Shown here: positions 8,622 through 16,833 of the stretch, one piece after another | Position numbering within the stretch: the stretch's first letter is position 1 | Layout of the letters: each line of letters opens with the position of its first letter | Origin: Nocardia harenae NBRC 108248 | Lineage (GTDB): Bacteria; Actinomycetota; Actinomycetes; Mycobacteriales; Mycobacteriaceae | Direction of reading: 5' to 3' | Length of the DNA stretch: 64,000 nt | NCBI RefSeq assembly: GCF_001612885.1 | Contig: NZ_BDBH01000007.1 | Coordinates: 186,001-250,000, forward strand | Position numbers and translations under genes: made by a program | Notes under the pieces: model-generated | Told to the model about the DNA's origin: nothing | The model's database searches: none | What the model saw: the letters and a program-made list of their open reading frames with translations, nothing else

Positions 8622-8821
8622 GGACGTCCTCCCGGTGCGGTCCCGAACCCATGGTGTGCGGCGCGGTGCGCGGCCGGTATCCATCGAATTCCCGATACCG
8701 CTCGGTCGAGAGCGGCCGATCCGGGCGGGCCCCGGCCACGAATTCGAGGGGGGAGGGGTGCGTCGTCATGCGTCGTCTGTGCATCGATTTGTGAAGAATC
8801 GCCGGGAATTTCGGGAGAAAC

Positions 8822-8849
8822 CCATCCATCCTGGCTGGTAGCGCGAACT
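8822..8849 (+). promoter_or_regulatory. SigK-type promoter of the fasciclin lipoprotein gene
   Basis: CCATCC (8822-8827) and CGAACT (8844-8849) are separated by 16 nt. This fits the mycobacterial SigK pattern (CCATCC at -35, CGAAT-like at -10), which drives mpt70/mpt83. A start site near 8855 would give a leader of about 48 nt. The downstream gene being an MPT83/MPT70 relative followed by rskA makes the match meaningful. Confidence 0.6.
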
Positions 8850-8902
8850 CCGTGCATCAATCAATGCACGGCTCGGTGTTCGGGCCGTCCCGAAAGATGT
8901 GG

Positions 8903-9568
8903 ATGACGATGATCCGAACGAAGCAACGAACGGTACTGGTCGCGTCGATGCTGACGGCCGCGGTGCTGGGGATGACGGCCTGCTCGGACGACTCCTCGGA
9001 TTCGGCGTCTTCGACGTCGACGTCGGCTAGCTCCTCCTCGGCCATGACCACCACCTCGGGCGCGATGAACGCGGGCTCGAACCCGGTCGGCCCGGGGTGC
9101 GCGGAGTACGCCGCGCAGGTGCCGAGCGGCGCGGGCTCGGTGGAGGGCATGGCGCAGGACCCGGTCGCCACCGCCGCCTCGAACAACCCGATGCTCACGA
9201 CCCTGGTGCAGGCGGTCTCCGGGCAGCTGAACCCGCAGGTGAACCTGGTGGACACGCTGAACGGCGGGCAGTTCACGGTGTTCGCGCCGGTCGACTCGGC
9301 CTTCGCCAAGATCGACCCGGCCACCATCGAGTCGCTGAAGACCGACTCGGCGACGCTGACCAAGATCCTCACCTACCACGTGGTGCCCACCCAGGTGGGG
9401 CCGGACGCGATCGTCGGCACGCACACCACGGTCGAGGGGCAGCCGGTGACCGTCACCGGGACCCCGGCCAACCTGAAGGTGAACGATGCCGGGGTGATCT
9501 GTGGTGGCGTGCAGACCGCCAACGCCACGGTCTACCTGATCGACACCGTGCTCATGCCGCCTGCCTGA
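8903..9568 (+). CDS. Fasciclin (FAS1) domain lipoprotein, MPT83/MPT70-like
   Basis: A 221-residue secreted lipoprotein. A signal peptide ends in the lipobox GMTAC (Cys27), a Ser/Thr-rich linker follows (30-55), and the rest is a single FAS1 domain with the hallmark FTVFAPVDSAF and ILTYHVV motifs and the closing TVYLIDTVLMPP. It is related to mycobacterial MPT83 (lipid anchored) and MPT70, cell-surface proteins controlled by SigK. Several in-frame ATGs (8897, 8903, 8909) are possible; all give a complete signal peptide. The RskA-type anti-sigma gene lies 79 bp downstream on the same strand. Confidence 0.92.
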   Translation: MTMIRTKQRTVLVASMLTAAVLGMTACSDDSSDSASSTSTSASSSSAMTTTSGAMNAGSNPVGPGCAEYAAQVPSGAGSVEGMAQDPVATAASNNPMLTTLVQAVSGQLNPQVNLVDTLNGGQFTVFAPVDSAFAKIDPATIESLKTDSATLTKILTYHVVPTQVGPDAIVGTHTTVEGQPVTVTGTPANLKVNDAGVICGGVQTANATVYLIDTVLMPPA

Positions 9569-9647
9569 TCAAGGCGAACGCCGGGAAGCACAGGTCGGAT
9601 CGGCCCGTGCTTCCCGGTCGTGGTTGTACCGGACGACTGGAGTCCCG

Positions 9648-10655
9648 ATGAGCGATCAGGAGCCGGCTCGGCCGGACCTCCTCGAGCTGGCGTACCCGTA
9701 CGCGCTCGACGCGGTCGCCGAGATCGAGCGCAGGCACATCGATGATCGGGTGCGCGGCGCCGACGCGGCAACCGCGGCCGAGTTCTCCGCGCTGGTGCGC
9801 GGGGTGCGCGAGACCATGGCGGTGCTGTCCGCGCTCGACTCGCGGCGGCCGCCCGCGCATCTGGAGTACGCGGTGCTGCGTGCCATCGACGCCGCGATGA
9901 GCGCTGCCGTGCGCACCGTGAACCTCTCCGTCGGCGCGGTGGAGCGGCCGGCCGCCGGTGCCGGGCCGTCCGGAGCGGTAGCCGCCGACGTCCGCCTGAC
10001 CGGGCAGGCAGGTGGCGGCACCCGCCCACCTGGGTCGATGAGCGGCCGCCCGCCGGACGCGGTCGTGCCCGCGACGACGGCGAGTTGCGTTCGCGCTGGC
10101 GGGCGACGCGATCTCGCGCGGCGCCTCGGTGGCGCTCGGTGGCGGCAGCGGCGCGACGTCCCGGCCGCGTCCAGCGGCACCGCGCGCCCGCCCCGGGCAC
10201 AGCGGCCGGGCTCCTCGAAACTCTTCCCGATCGCCGCCGCCGCACTGGCGGTGCTGGCCGGGATCGGCGCCGCGATCCTCCTGCAGCAGCGCGAACCGGG
10301 CCCGCCGGCCGCCCTGCGGGCCGACACCGTCCTCGACCAGCCCGACGTCAAGGGCAGCGCTGCCGAGCTGCCGGCGGGCGGCACCCTCACGGTGACCTCG
10401 TCGGCCCGGCTCGGCGCCGCCACCGTCTCCTTCGCGGCGCTCCCGGAGCCGCCGCGGGGCCACTGCTACCAGATGTGGCTGCTCGGCGCGGACGGCACGC
10501 CGCGCTCGGTGGGGGTGATGGAGCACGCCCCGACCCCCGGCTCGAACGTGGTGCTGCGCACCGGGACCGGTGACGCGCTGGCGGTGACCATCGAACCGGG
10601 CCACGGCTCCGCGCAGCCGACCGGTACTCCGCTGGTCCGCATTCCGCTGGCCTGA
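9648..10655 (+). CDS. rskA: Anti-sigma-K factor, RskA type
   Basis: A 335-residue membrane anti-sigma factor. The N-terminal ~85 residues (LLELAYPYALDAVAEIERR, RETMAVLSALD) form the sigma-binding domain, a span near 190-215 (LFPIAAAALAVLAGIGAAILL) crosses the membrane, and the outer domain carries the RskA signature (CYQMWLLGADGTPRSVGVM). M. tuberculosis RskA has 232 residues; here a Gly/Ala/Arg-rich insertion of about 100 residues separates the two parts. No sigK is adjacent, whereas sigK normally precedes rskA. Cotranscription with the fasciclin gene would place the anti-sigma in its own sigma regulon. Confidence 0.87.
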   Translation: MSDQEPARPDLLELAYPYALDAVAEIERRHIDDRVRGADAATAAEFSALVRGVRETMAVLSALDSRRPPAHLEYAVLRAIDAAMSAAVRTVNLSVGAVERPAAGAGPSGAVAADVRLTGQAGGGTRPPGSMSGRPPDAVVPATTASCVRAGGRRDLARRLGGARWRQRRDVPAASSGTARPPRAQRPGSSKLFPIAAAALAVLAGIGAAILLQQREPGPPAALRADTVLDQPDVKGSAAELPAGGTLTVTSSARLGAATVSFAALPEPPRGHCYQMWLLGADGTPRSVGVMEHAPTPGSNVVLRTGTGDALAVTIEPGHGSAQPTGTPLVRIPLA

Positions 10656-10748
10656 ACAACCCCCGTGTCGGCGCGGATTCCGGACCGTCGCCGCACCCTT
10701 GGGCTAGCGTGTCGCGTTGTCCAGCTGGCAGCGACGGCAGGGGAGAAG

Positions 10749-12302
10749 ATGGCGGTAACCCGTCGACAGTTCCTGGGGGCGATGGCGCTCGGGGGAGTGG
10801 CGACGTCGGTCGGCATCCCGGTCGCGGCGGCCGAGCCGGAGGTGCTCGGCGCGGGCGACCCGCGCTACCTGCCGCTGACCATGCGCGGCTACAACCGCCG
10901 GTTCACCGCGCGGCCCGCGAGGATCTTCCTGCCGAGCGATGCCGAGCAGGTGCGGCTGGCGGTGGAGCGCTCGCTCGGCGAGGGGCTCACGCTCGGCGTC
11001 CGCTCCGGCGGGCACTGCTTCGACGACTTCGTCGACAACGACCGCACCCGCTCGCTCATCGACCTGAGCAAGCTCACCGGCATCGGCTGGGACGCCGGGC
11101 ACGGCGCCTTCTCGGTCGGTCCCGGCGCCGAGCTCAGCGCGGTCTACCAGGCGCTGCACCCGTGGAATGTCACGCTGCCCGCGGGCATCTGCCTCGGGGT
11201 CGGGATCGGCGGGCTGGCCTGCGGCGGCGGGTACGGGCCGCTCTCGCGCAGCCGCGGGCTGGTCGCCGACCACCTGTACGGGGTCGAGGTGGTCACCGCG
11301 AACGCCGACGGCACTGCGAGCCTGGTCCTCGCCACCAGGGACGGGGAGCACCGCGACCTCTGGTGGGCGCACACCGGCGGTGGCGGCGGCAATTTCGGCA
11401 TCGTCACCCGCTACCTCTTCCGATCTCCCGGCTCCGACGGCGCCGACCCGGCCCGGGCGCTGCCCCGCTCGCCCGGTGGCATGCTGCACGGGCGGCTGCT
11501 GCTCCCGGTCACCACCGAGGAGTCGTTCGTCCGCTTCCTCGGCAACTACCTGGCCTTCCACGAGCAGCACCGCGCCCCCGGCGACCCTTTCGCCGGGCTC
11601 TACGCCCCGCTGAATTTCCGCACCGACGTGGTGGCCAGCGCCGAGGTGCTGATGTTCTTCGACGCCGACGCGCCGGACGCGCGGGCCCGGGTGGACGAAT
11701 TCGTCGCGGCCATCACCGCGGGGGTGACGCCGGGGGCGGTGGTGCAGCCGATCGAGCGCAGTTCCTACGCGGACACGGTGTCGAAGGTCTACTACCCAGA
11801 GGGCGCGGCGTACCCGCGCGTCAAGGTGAAGGCCGCGTACCTGCGGAAGGCGTACGACACCGAGCAGTTGCAGGCGCTGTACCGGCACGTCGGCAACCCC
11901 GGGGTGGTCGGTGAATCGCAGCTGGAGTTCCTGCCGTTCGGCGGGGCGATCAATGCCGTGGCGCCGGAGGCGACCGCCTTTCCGGCCAGGGACAGCATGA
12001 TGACGATGCTCATCCACGCGGCGTGGCGGATGCCGGGTGACGACGAGCGGTTCCTCGGCTGGGCGCGGGAGATGTACCGCGAGGTGTACGCGGGGTCCGG
12101 CGGGGTGCCGGTGGACGGTGGCAGCTACATCAACTACCCCGACCCCGACCTCGCCGATCCGCGCTGGAACACGGCGGGGGTGCCGTGGTACGCGCTGTAC
12201 TACGGCGCGAACTACCCGCGGCTGCTCGAGGTCAAGCAGCGGTACGACCCGGCGGGGGTGTGGCAGCACGCGCTCTCCATCGGGCGGCCGGACTGGTCGT
12301 GA
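10749..12302 (+). CDS. Tat-exported berberine-bridge-type FAD oxidase
   Basis: A 517-residue secreted flavoprotein. Residues 1-28 are a twin-arginine signal (TRRQFLGAMALGG...AAAEP). The PCMH FAD domain contains RSGGHC (His89) and PAGICLGVGIGG (Cys148), the His and Cys that attach FAD bicovalently in BBE-type oxidases. The C-terminal BBE segment (NYPDPDL...YDPAGVWQHALSI) completes the fold. Such enzymes oxidise sugars, alcohols or alkaloid-like substrates with oxygen; the substrate here is unknown. GGGAGA lies 3-5 nt before the ATG. It is convergent with the cyclase-family gene. Confidence 0.9.
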   Translation: MAVTRRQFLGAMALGGVATSVGIPVAAAEPEVLGAGDPRYLPLTMRGYNRRFTARPARIFLPSDAEQVRLAVERSLGEGLTLGVRSGGHCFDDFVDNDRTRSLIDLSKLTGIGWDAGHGAFSVGPGAELSAVYQALHPWNVTLPAGICLGVGIGGLACGGGYGPLSRSRGLVADHLYGVEVVTANADGTASLVLATRDGEHRDLWWAHTGGGGGNFGIVTRYLFRSPGSDGADPARALPRSPGGMLHGRLLLPVTTEESFVRFLGNYLAFHEQHRAPGDPFAGLYAPLNFRTDVVASAEVLMFFDADAPDARARVDEFVAAITAGVTPGAVVQPIERSSYADTVSKVYYPEGAAYPRVKVKAAYLRKAYDTEQLQALYRHVGNPGVVGESQLEFLPFGGAINAVAPEATAFPARDSMMTMLIHAAWRMPGDDERFLGWAREMYREVYAGSGGVPVDGGSYINYPDPDLADPRWNTAGVPWYALYYGANYPRLLEVKQRYDPAGVWQHALSIGRPDWS

Positions 12303-12321
12303 CCCCGCGCGACCGGCGGGG
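12303..12321. terminator. Short hairpin after the flavin oxidase gene
   Basis: CCCCGC and GCGGGG form a 6-bp stem around a 7-nt loop directly after the stop codon, without a T-run. It is a possible terminator for the convergent pair. Confidence 0.35.
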
Positions 12322-12397
12322 TGTGGCCGCCCGCGTCCCGCGCTCCGGACCGGCGGAAATGTGATCGCCCGCGCCAGCCAGGCGGGACCGACGCCCG

Positions 12398-13324
12398 TCA
12401 GGTGAGCGCGAGTACCCGAGCGGGGCCGCCGGTGCCGCCGGTGTGCTTGGGCGCGCCGACGACGACGGTCGCGCCCGCCGCCGGTGCCGCGGCCAGATCG
12501 GCCAGCATCTCCACGCCGTAGCGGCCGCTGCCGAGGATTGCGGTGTGCGCGGGGCTGTCCCGCGCCGCCCCGCGATCGAGGCTGAGGGTGTCGATGCCGA
12601 AGCCGACGGCGCCGCACTCGGTGATGAGGTGGGCGGCGGCCTCGGGGGTCCAGCCGGGGGTGCGCTGGGTGCCGGTGGCGTCCAGATTGAGGAAGGCGGC
12701 GGGCTCGGCCAGCCGGGATTCCCAGCCGGTGAGCGCGGCGACGAAAGCGCGTTCGGGGATCTCGCCGTGCGCGGCGCGCCAGGCGTCGATGTCGGCGACG
12801 GTCACCGCGGCGTCGGGGTCGGCGCCGACCCGGGCGCGGATGTCGAGCACCACGAGCGGGGCCACCAGGTCTTCGGGGGCGATCAAGTCGACGCCGATGC
12901 CGCGGGGGTCGCGGTGCAGCGGGGCGTCGACGTGCGTGCCGATGTGCTCCCAGGAGGCGATGGCGTTCTGGGCGAAGCCGCCGCGTTCGTAGGTCGCCAC
13001 CGGGACGCTGACGAAGGGCGGGTTACCCGGCCATACGGGCAGGTCGGGGCCGAGCGGGTGGGTCAGGTCGAGCACCCCGCCGGATCCGGCAGCGGCTGGT
13101 CCGGCGGCGGCGACGGTGGCCGCGCCGAAGGCCGCGAGCCCCGCGCCGAGCAGTGCTCGCCTGCGCGGAACGCCCGCCTTCGGCTCGCCCGGCTGCCCAG
13201 CGGTGCGACCGCTGTCGACGGAGCCGGCCGCACCGGCGAGGCCCACTCGAGGCACCCCCGCCGCGGAGCGGCGATTTCCCCGCGCCACGTCGTGCGCGAA
13301 CCGGACGATGCGGGGCGCGCACAT
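12398..13324 (-). CDS. Exported cyclase-family (kynurenine formamidase-like) hydrolase
   Basis: A 308-residue protein of the metal-dependent cyclase/arylformamidase family. The metal motif HIGTHVDAPLH is complete, and the ILGSGRYGVEML and VVVGAPKHTGGTGGPAR segments match the family. A twin-arginine-like signal (PRRRALLGAGLAAFG) lies near residues 55-85. The ATG at 13324 is preferred because relatives commonly begin MC-P; an in-frame ATG at 13363 directly abuts a TAGGGT -10 box and would then precede the transcript start. The chosen start overlaps the stop of a 10-codon leaderless frame (TGATG). The phosphoketolase gene lies upstream on the same strand. Confidence 0.82.
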   Translation of the reverse strand: MCAPRIVRFAHDVARGNRRSAAGVPRVGLAGAAGSVDSGRTAGQPGEPKAGVPRRRALLGAGLAAFGAATVAAAGPAAAGSGGVLDLTHPLGPDLPVWPGNPPFVSVPVATYERGGFAQNAIASWEHIGTHVDAPLHRDPRGIGVDLIAPEDLVAPLVVLDIRARVGADPDAAVTVADIDAWRAAHGEIPERAFVAALTGWESRLAEPAAFLNLDATGTQRTPGWTPEAAAHLITECGAVGFGIDTLSLDRGAARDSPAHTAILGSGRYGVEMLADLAAAPAAGATVVVGAPKHTGGTGGPARVLALT

Positions 13325-13356
13325 CAGCGGCCCCGGGACCGCGACACCGAACTCAT
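13324..13356 (-). CDS. Putative leaderless 10-codon upstream ORF
   Basis: The frame reads MSSVSRSRGR and its TGA overlaps the cyclase ATG as TGATG. Its ATG lies 7 nt after a TAGGGT -10 box, the spacing of leaderless transcripts. It would couple translation of the cyclase gene. No homology is claimed; it rests on spacing alone. Confidence 0.35.
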   Translation of the reverse strand: MSSVSRSRGR

Positions 13357-13363
13357 GCCGCAT

Positions 13364-13369
13364 ACCCTA
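13364..13369 (-). promoter_or_regulatory. -10 box between phosphoketolase and cyclase genes
   Basis: TAGGGT on the minus strand lies in the 60-bp gap between the phosphoketolase stop and the cyclase start, 7 nt before the ATG of the 10-codon frame. Confidence 0.45.
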
Positions 13370-13384
13370 AGCGGCCGACGCGGC

Positions 13385-15853
13385 TTACAGGCTGACCTCC
13401 GGCCAGCTCCACTCCGCCACGCACGGAATATCCGCCCCGTGCTCCCGTGTCCACGCCCTGGCCCGGAACCGCGCGTCCACCATCTCCTGCCGCAGCCCGG
13501 CGGCCCGCGCACCCAGCTCCGGCACCCGGTCGATCACATCCATGACCAGGTGATACCGGTCCAGGTCATTGAGCATCACCATGTCGAACGGCGTGGTGGT
13601 CGTGCCCTCCTCCTTGTATCCGCGCACGTGCAGCCCGCTGTGGTTGGCGCGCCGGTAGGTGAGCCGGTGGATGAGCCACGGATAGCCGTGGAAGGCGAAG
13701 ATGACCGGCCGGTCGCGGGTGAAGAGCGTGTCGAACTCGCTGTCCGGCAGCCCGTGCGGGTGCTCCTCGCGGGGCAGCAGCCGCATGAGGTCCACCACGT
13801 TCACCACTCGGACCCGCAACTCCGGCAGCCGCTCGCGCAGGATGGCGGCCGCGGCGAGCGTCTCCAGCGTCGGCACGTCGCCCGCGCAGGCGAGCACCAC
13901 GTCGGGAGCGGTGCCCGCGGTGTCGCCCGTGCCCGCCCACTCCCAGATTCCGGCGCCGCGCGCGCAGTGCGCCGCCGCCTCCGGCACGGAGAGCCAGTCC
14001 GGCCCCGGCTGCTTCCCCGCGACCACCACGTTCACCAGGTGCCGGGAGCGCAGGCAGTGGTCGTAGGTGGCGAGCAGGGTGTTGCCGTCCGGCGGCAGGT
14101 AGACCCGGACGATCTCCGGCTTCTTGTTCAGCACCACGTCCAGGAAGCCGGGGTCCTGGTGCGTGAAGCCATTGTGGTCCTGCCGCCAGACGTGCGAGGA
14201 GAGCAGGTAGTTCAGGCTCGGCACCGGCCGCCGCCACGGCACCGCGGCGCTGGCGTCGAGCCACTTGGCGTGCTGGTTGAACATGGCGTCGACGATGTGG
14301 ATGAAGGCCTCGTAGCAGGTGAAGACGCCGTGCCTGCCGGTCAGCAGATACCCCTCGAGGAGCCCCTGGCAGAGGTGCTCGGAGAGCACCTCGAGCACCC
14401 GGCCGCGCCGGTCGAGGCCGACGTCGAACTCGCCGATCTCGGCCTGCCAGTCCCGCCCGGTCACCTCGAGGATGTCCTGCAGCCGGTTGCTGGCGAGCTC
14501 GTCGGGGGCGAAGGTGAGGAAGTTGTCCGGGTTGGCGGCGGTGACGTCGCGCAGCCAGCCGCCGAGCACCCGGGTGGCCTCGTGCTCGCTCGCGCCGGGC
14601 GCCTGCACCTCGACGCCGTACTTCCGCCAGTCCGGCAGCCGCAGGTCGCGCACGAGCGCGCCGCCGTTGGCCACCGGGTTCGCGCTCATCCGGCGCTCGC
14701 CGGACGGGTTCAGCGCGTCCAGCTCGGCCACCGGCGCGCCCGACGCGCCGAACAGCTCCTCGGGCCGGTAGGAGCGCAGCCACTGCTCGAGGACGTCGCG
14801 GTGCTCGTCGTCGCCGCGGGCGTTCGGCAGCGGCACCTGGTGCGCGCGGAAGGTGCCCTCCACCCGGTCGCCGTCCACCACCGGCGGGCAGGTCCAGCCC
14901 TTCGGGGTGCGCAGCACGATGAGCGGCCAGATCGGGCGGGCGCCGTCGCCGCCGGTGCGCGCGGCGCGCTGGATCCCGGCGATCCGGTCCAGCGCACCGT
15001 CGACCGCGGCCGCGAGCGCCTGGTGCACCTCGGCGGGATCGCTGCCCGCCACGATGACCGGGTCGTAGCCGTAGCCGCGCAGCAGCGCGCGCAGCTCGTC
15101 CTCCGGGATCCGGGCGAGCAGCGTGGGGTTGGCGATCTTGTACTCGTTGAGCGCGAGGATCGGCAGCACCGCGCCGTCCCGCGCCGGGTTCAGGAACTTG
15201 GCCGAGTGCCAGCTCGCGGCCAGCGGCCCGGTCTCCGCCTCGCCGTCGCCGACCACGCAGAACACGGTGAGGTCCGGGTTGTCCAGCGCGGCGCCGAAGG
15301 CGTGCAGCAGCGAGTAGCCGAGCTCGCCGCCCTCGTGGAACGAGCCGGGCGTCTCCGGCGCGCAGTGGCTCGGCACCCCGCCGGGGTAGGAGAACTGGGC
15401 GAAGAACGCGGCCATGCCGTCGCCGTCCCGCGGGACGTGGCTGTACAGCTCCGAGTAGGTGCCCTCCAGCCAGGCGCAGGCATTCGGGCCGGGGCCGCCG
15501 TGGCCGGGGCCCGCGACGAAGACGGCGTTCAGGTCGCGCTGCCGGATGGCCCGGTTGGCGTGCGTCCAGACCAGGTTCAGCCCTGGCACGGTGCCGAAGT
15601 GGCCGAGCAGCCGCGGCTTGATGTGCTCGGCCGCGAGCGGCTCGCGCAGCAGCGGGTTGGCCATCAGGTAGATCTGCCCGACCGAGAGGTAGTTGGCCGC
15701 GCGCCACCAGGCGTCCAGCGCGGTGAGCTCGGCGCGGTCCAGCGGGCCGACGGCTTCGCCGAGGTGGTAGGGGCGCGGCGCGATCGAATCGCCGCCGCCG
15801 CTGCCGGTGTTGTCTGCCGAGGTATCGCCTCCGGCGCTGGCCAGTCGCGTCAT
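13385..15853 (-). CDS. xfp: Xylulose-5-phosphate/fructose-6-phosphate phosphoketolase
   Basis: An 822-residue thiamine-diphosphate enzyme that splits xylulose-5-P (and often fructose-6-P) with phosphate to give acetyl-phosphate. The ThDP/metal motif GDGEAETGPLAASWHSAKF is intact. The substrate-binding regions VGQIYLMANPLL, GPGHGGPGPNA and SYPGGVPSH, and the C-terminal region with HGYPWLIHRL, are present; length is normal for the family. GGGAGGAG lies 8 nt before the ATG. No acetate kinase or phosphotransacetylase is nearby, so acetyl-phosphate must be used by genes elsewhere. The cyclase-family gene follows but has its own promoter candidate. Confidence 0.95.
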   Translation of the reverse strand: MTRLASAGGDTSADNTGSGGGDSIAPRPYHLGEAVGPLDRAELTALDAWWRAANYLSVGQIYLMANPLLREPLAAEHIKPRLLGHFGTVPGLNLVWTHANRAIRQRDLNAVFVAGPGHGGPGPNACAWLEGTYSELYSHVPRDGDGMAAFFAQFSYPGGVPSHCAPETPGSFHEGGELGYSLLHAFGAALDNPDLTVFCVVGDGEAETGPLAASWHSAKFLNPARDGAVLPILALNEYKIANPTLLARIPEDELRALLRGYGYDPVIVAGSDPAEVHQALAAAVDGALDRIAGIQRAARTGGDGARPIWPLIVLRTPKGWTCPPVVDGDRVEGTFRAHQVPLPNARGDDEHRDVLEQWLRSYRPEELFGASGAPVAELDALNPSGERRMSANPVANGGALVRDLRLPDWRKYGVEVQAPGASEHEATRVLGGWLRDVTAANPDNFLTFAPDELASNRLQDILEVTGRDWQAEIGEFDVGLDRRGRVLEVLSEHLCQGLLEGYLLTGRHGVFTCYEAFIHIVDAMFNQHAKWLDASAAVPWRRPVPSLNYLLSSHVWRQDHNGFTHQDPGFLDVVLNKKPEIVRVYLPPDGNTLLATYDHCLRSRHLVNVVVAGKQPGPDWLSVPEAAAHCARGAGIWEWAGTGDTAGTAPDVVLACAGDVPTLETLAAAAILRERLPELRVRVVNVVDLMRLLPREEHPHGLPDSEFDTLFTRDRPVIFAFHGYPWLIHRLTYRRANHSGLHVRGYKEEGTTTTPFDMVMLNDLDRYHLVMDVIDRVPELGARAAGLRQEMVDARFRARAWTREHGADIPCVAEWSWPEVSL

Positions 15854-16031
15854 CCGCGGGCTCCTCCCATGGTGGCGCCGCGCTCGTCGCGCCGACGGGC
15901 ACAGCGCCGCTCGCTTCGCAGGTGCGGGCGCCGACCGCGCCGTCGGTCCCGGTTGCCGAGCTACCCCTGGCCGAGGCAGCCAATCCGTTTTCGACCCTAG
16001 CCCGGTGGCCACGCCCCCGCCCGCCGGGCGA

Positions 16032-16037
16032 TAGGGT
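16032..16037 (+). promoter_or_regulatory. -10 box of leaderless FKBP lipoprotein gene
   Basis: TAGGGT is followed by 7 nt and then the ATG; there is no Shine-Dalgarno sequence. Confidence 0.55.
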
Positions 16038-16044
16038 CCGCCGC

Positions 16045-16611
16045 ATGCGAATTTTCCGCGGGATCATCGGGCTCGGCGCCCTCGCCGTCGCGGCGAGCGC
16101 GCTCGTCGCGTGCGGCTCGGACGACACGAGCACCGCCGCCGCGACCACGACCTCCGCCAGAGCCGCGAGCTCGGCCCCGGCGGCGCCCGCCTCGAAGGGC
16201 CGCGAGTGCACCGCCGACGACATCGGCGTCGAGGGCGGCTTCGGCACCGCGCCGGTCATCACGCTGCCGGACGACTGCGACCCGCCCGAGCAGCTGATCA
16301 CCAAGGACCTGGTGCCCGGCTCCGGCCCCGGCGCGCAGCCCGGCCAGCAGCTCACCATGAACTACTCCCTGGTCACCTGGTCGAACCAGAAGAAGCTGGA
16401 CAGCTCCTTCGACCGCAACGAGACCTTCCCGCTCACCCTCGGCGCCGGTCAGGTGATCGAGGGCTGGGATACCGGGCTGGTGGGGGTGCAGCAGGGTGCC
16501 CGCCGGTTGCTGATCGTGCCGCCCGATCTCGGCTACGGTCAGGGCGGGCGCGGGATCGCGCCGAACGAGACCCTGGTCTTCGTGACCGACGCGGTGCAGA
16601 TCGGCGGCTGA
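16045..16611 (+). CDS. FKBP-type peptidyl-prolyl isomerase lipoprotein
   Basis: A 188-residue secreted isomerase. The signal peptide ends in the lipobox LVAC, an Ala/Thr/Ser linker follows, and residues ~95-188 form the FKBP domain with FPLTLGAGQVIEGWD, GLVGVQQGARRLLIVPPDLGYG and LVFVTDAVQI. It should assist folding of exported proteins at the cell surface. The gene is divergent from phosphoketolase and lies about 220 bp upstream of trigger factor, another proline isomerase. Confidence 0.93.
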   Translation: MRIFRGIIGLGALAVAASALVACGSDDTSTAAATTTSARAASSAPAAPASKGRECTADDIGVEGGFGTAPVITLPDDCDPPEQLITKDLVPGSGPGAQPGQQLTMNYSLVTWSNQKKLDSSFDRNETFPLTLGAGQVIEGWDTGLVGVQQGARRLLIVPPDLGYGQGGRGIAPNETLVFVTDAVQIGG

Positions 16612-16833
16612 GCCCGCGACCACCCGCCGGATGCGGAGCCGCGCGAGGGGTCCACTACCCTTGTCGGGATGCCTGACGCCGCACCAGCGCTGTCCGGCGA
16701 GCGCGGGATCGCCACGGTCGAGGGCCGGGGTTCGCTCGCGCCCGGCGGCGGGGGAGCGGCGGCCCCGCGCGGCGTGGCCCGGCGGGTGAGGTACGCGAAT
16801 GCCGACACCGAACGACGAACAAGGAGCATGTCC

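Noticed and set aside
12443..16000. A 1185-codon plus-strand open frame
   Set aside because: Antisense to the cyclase-family and phosphoketolase genes, low-complexity composition, no start context.
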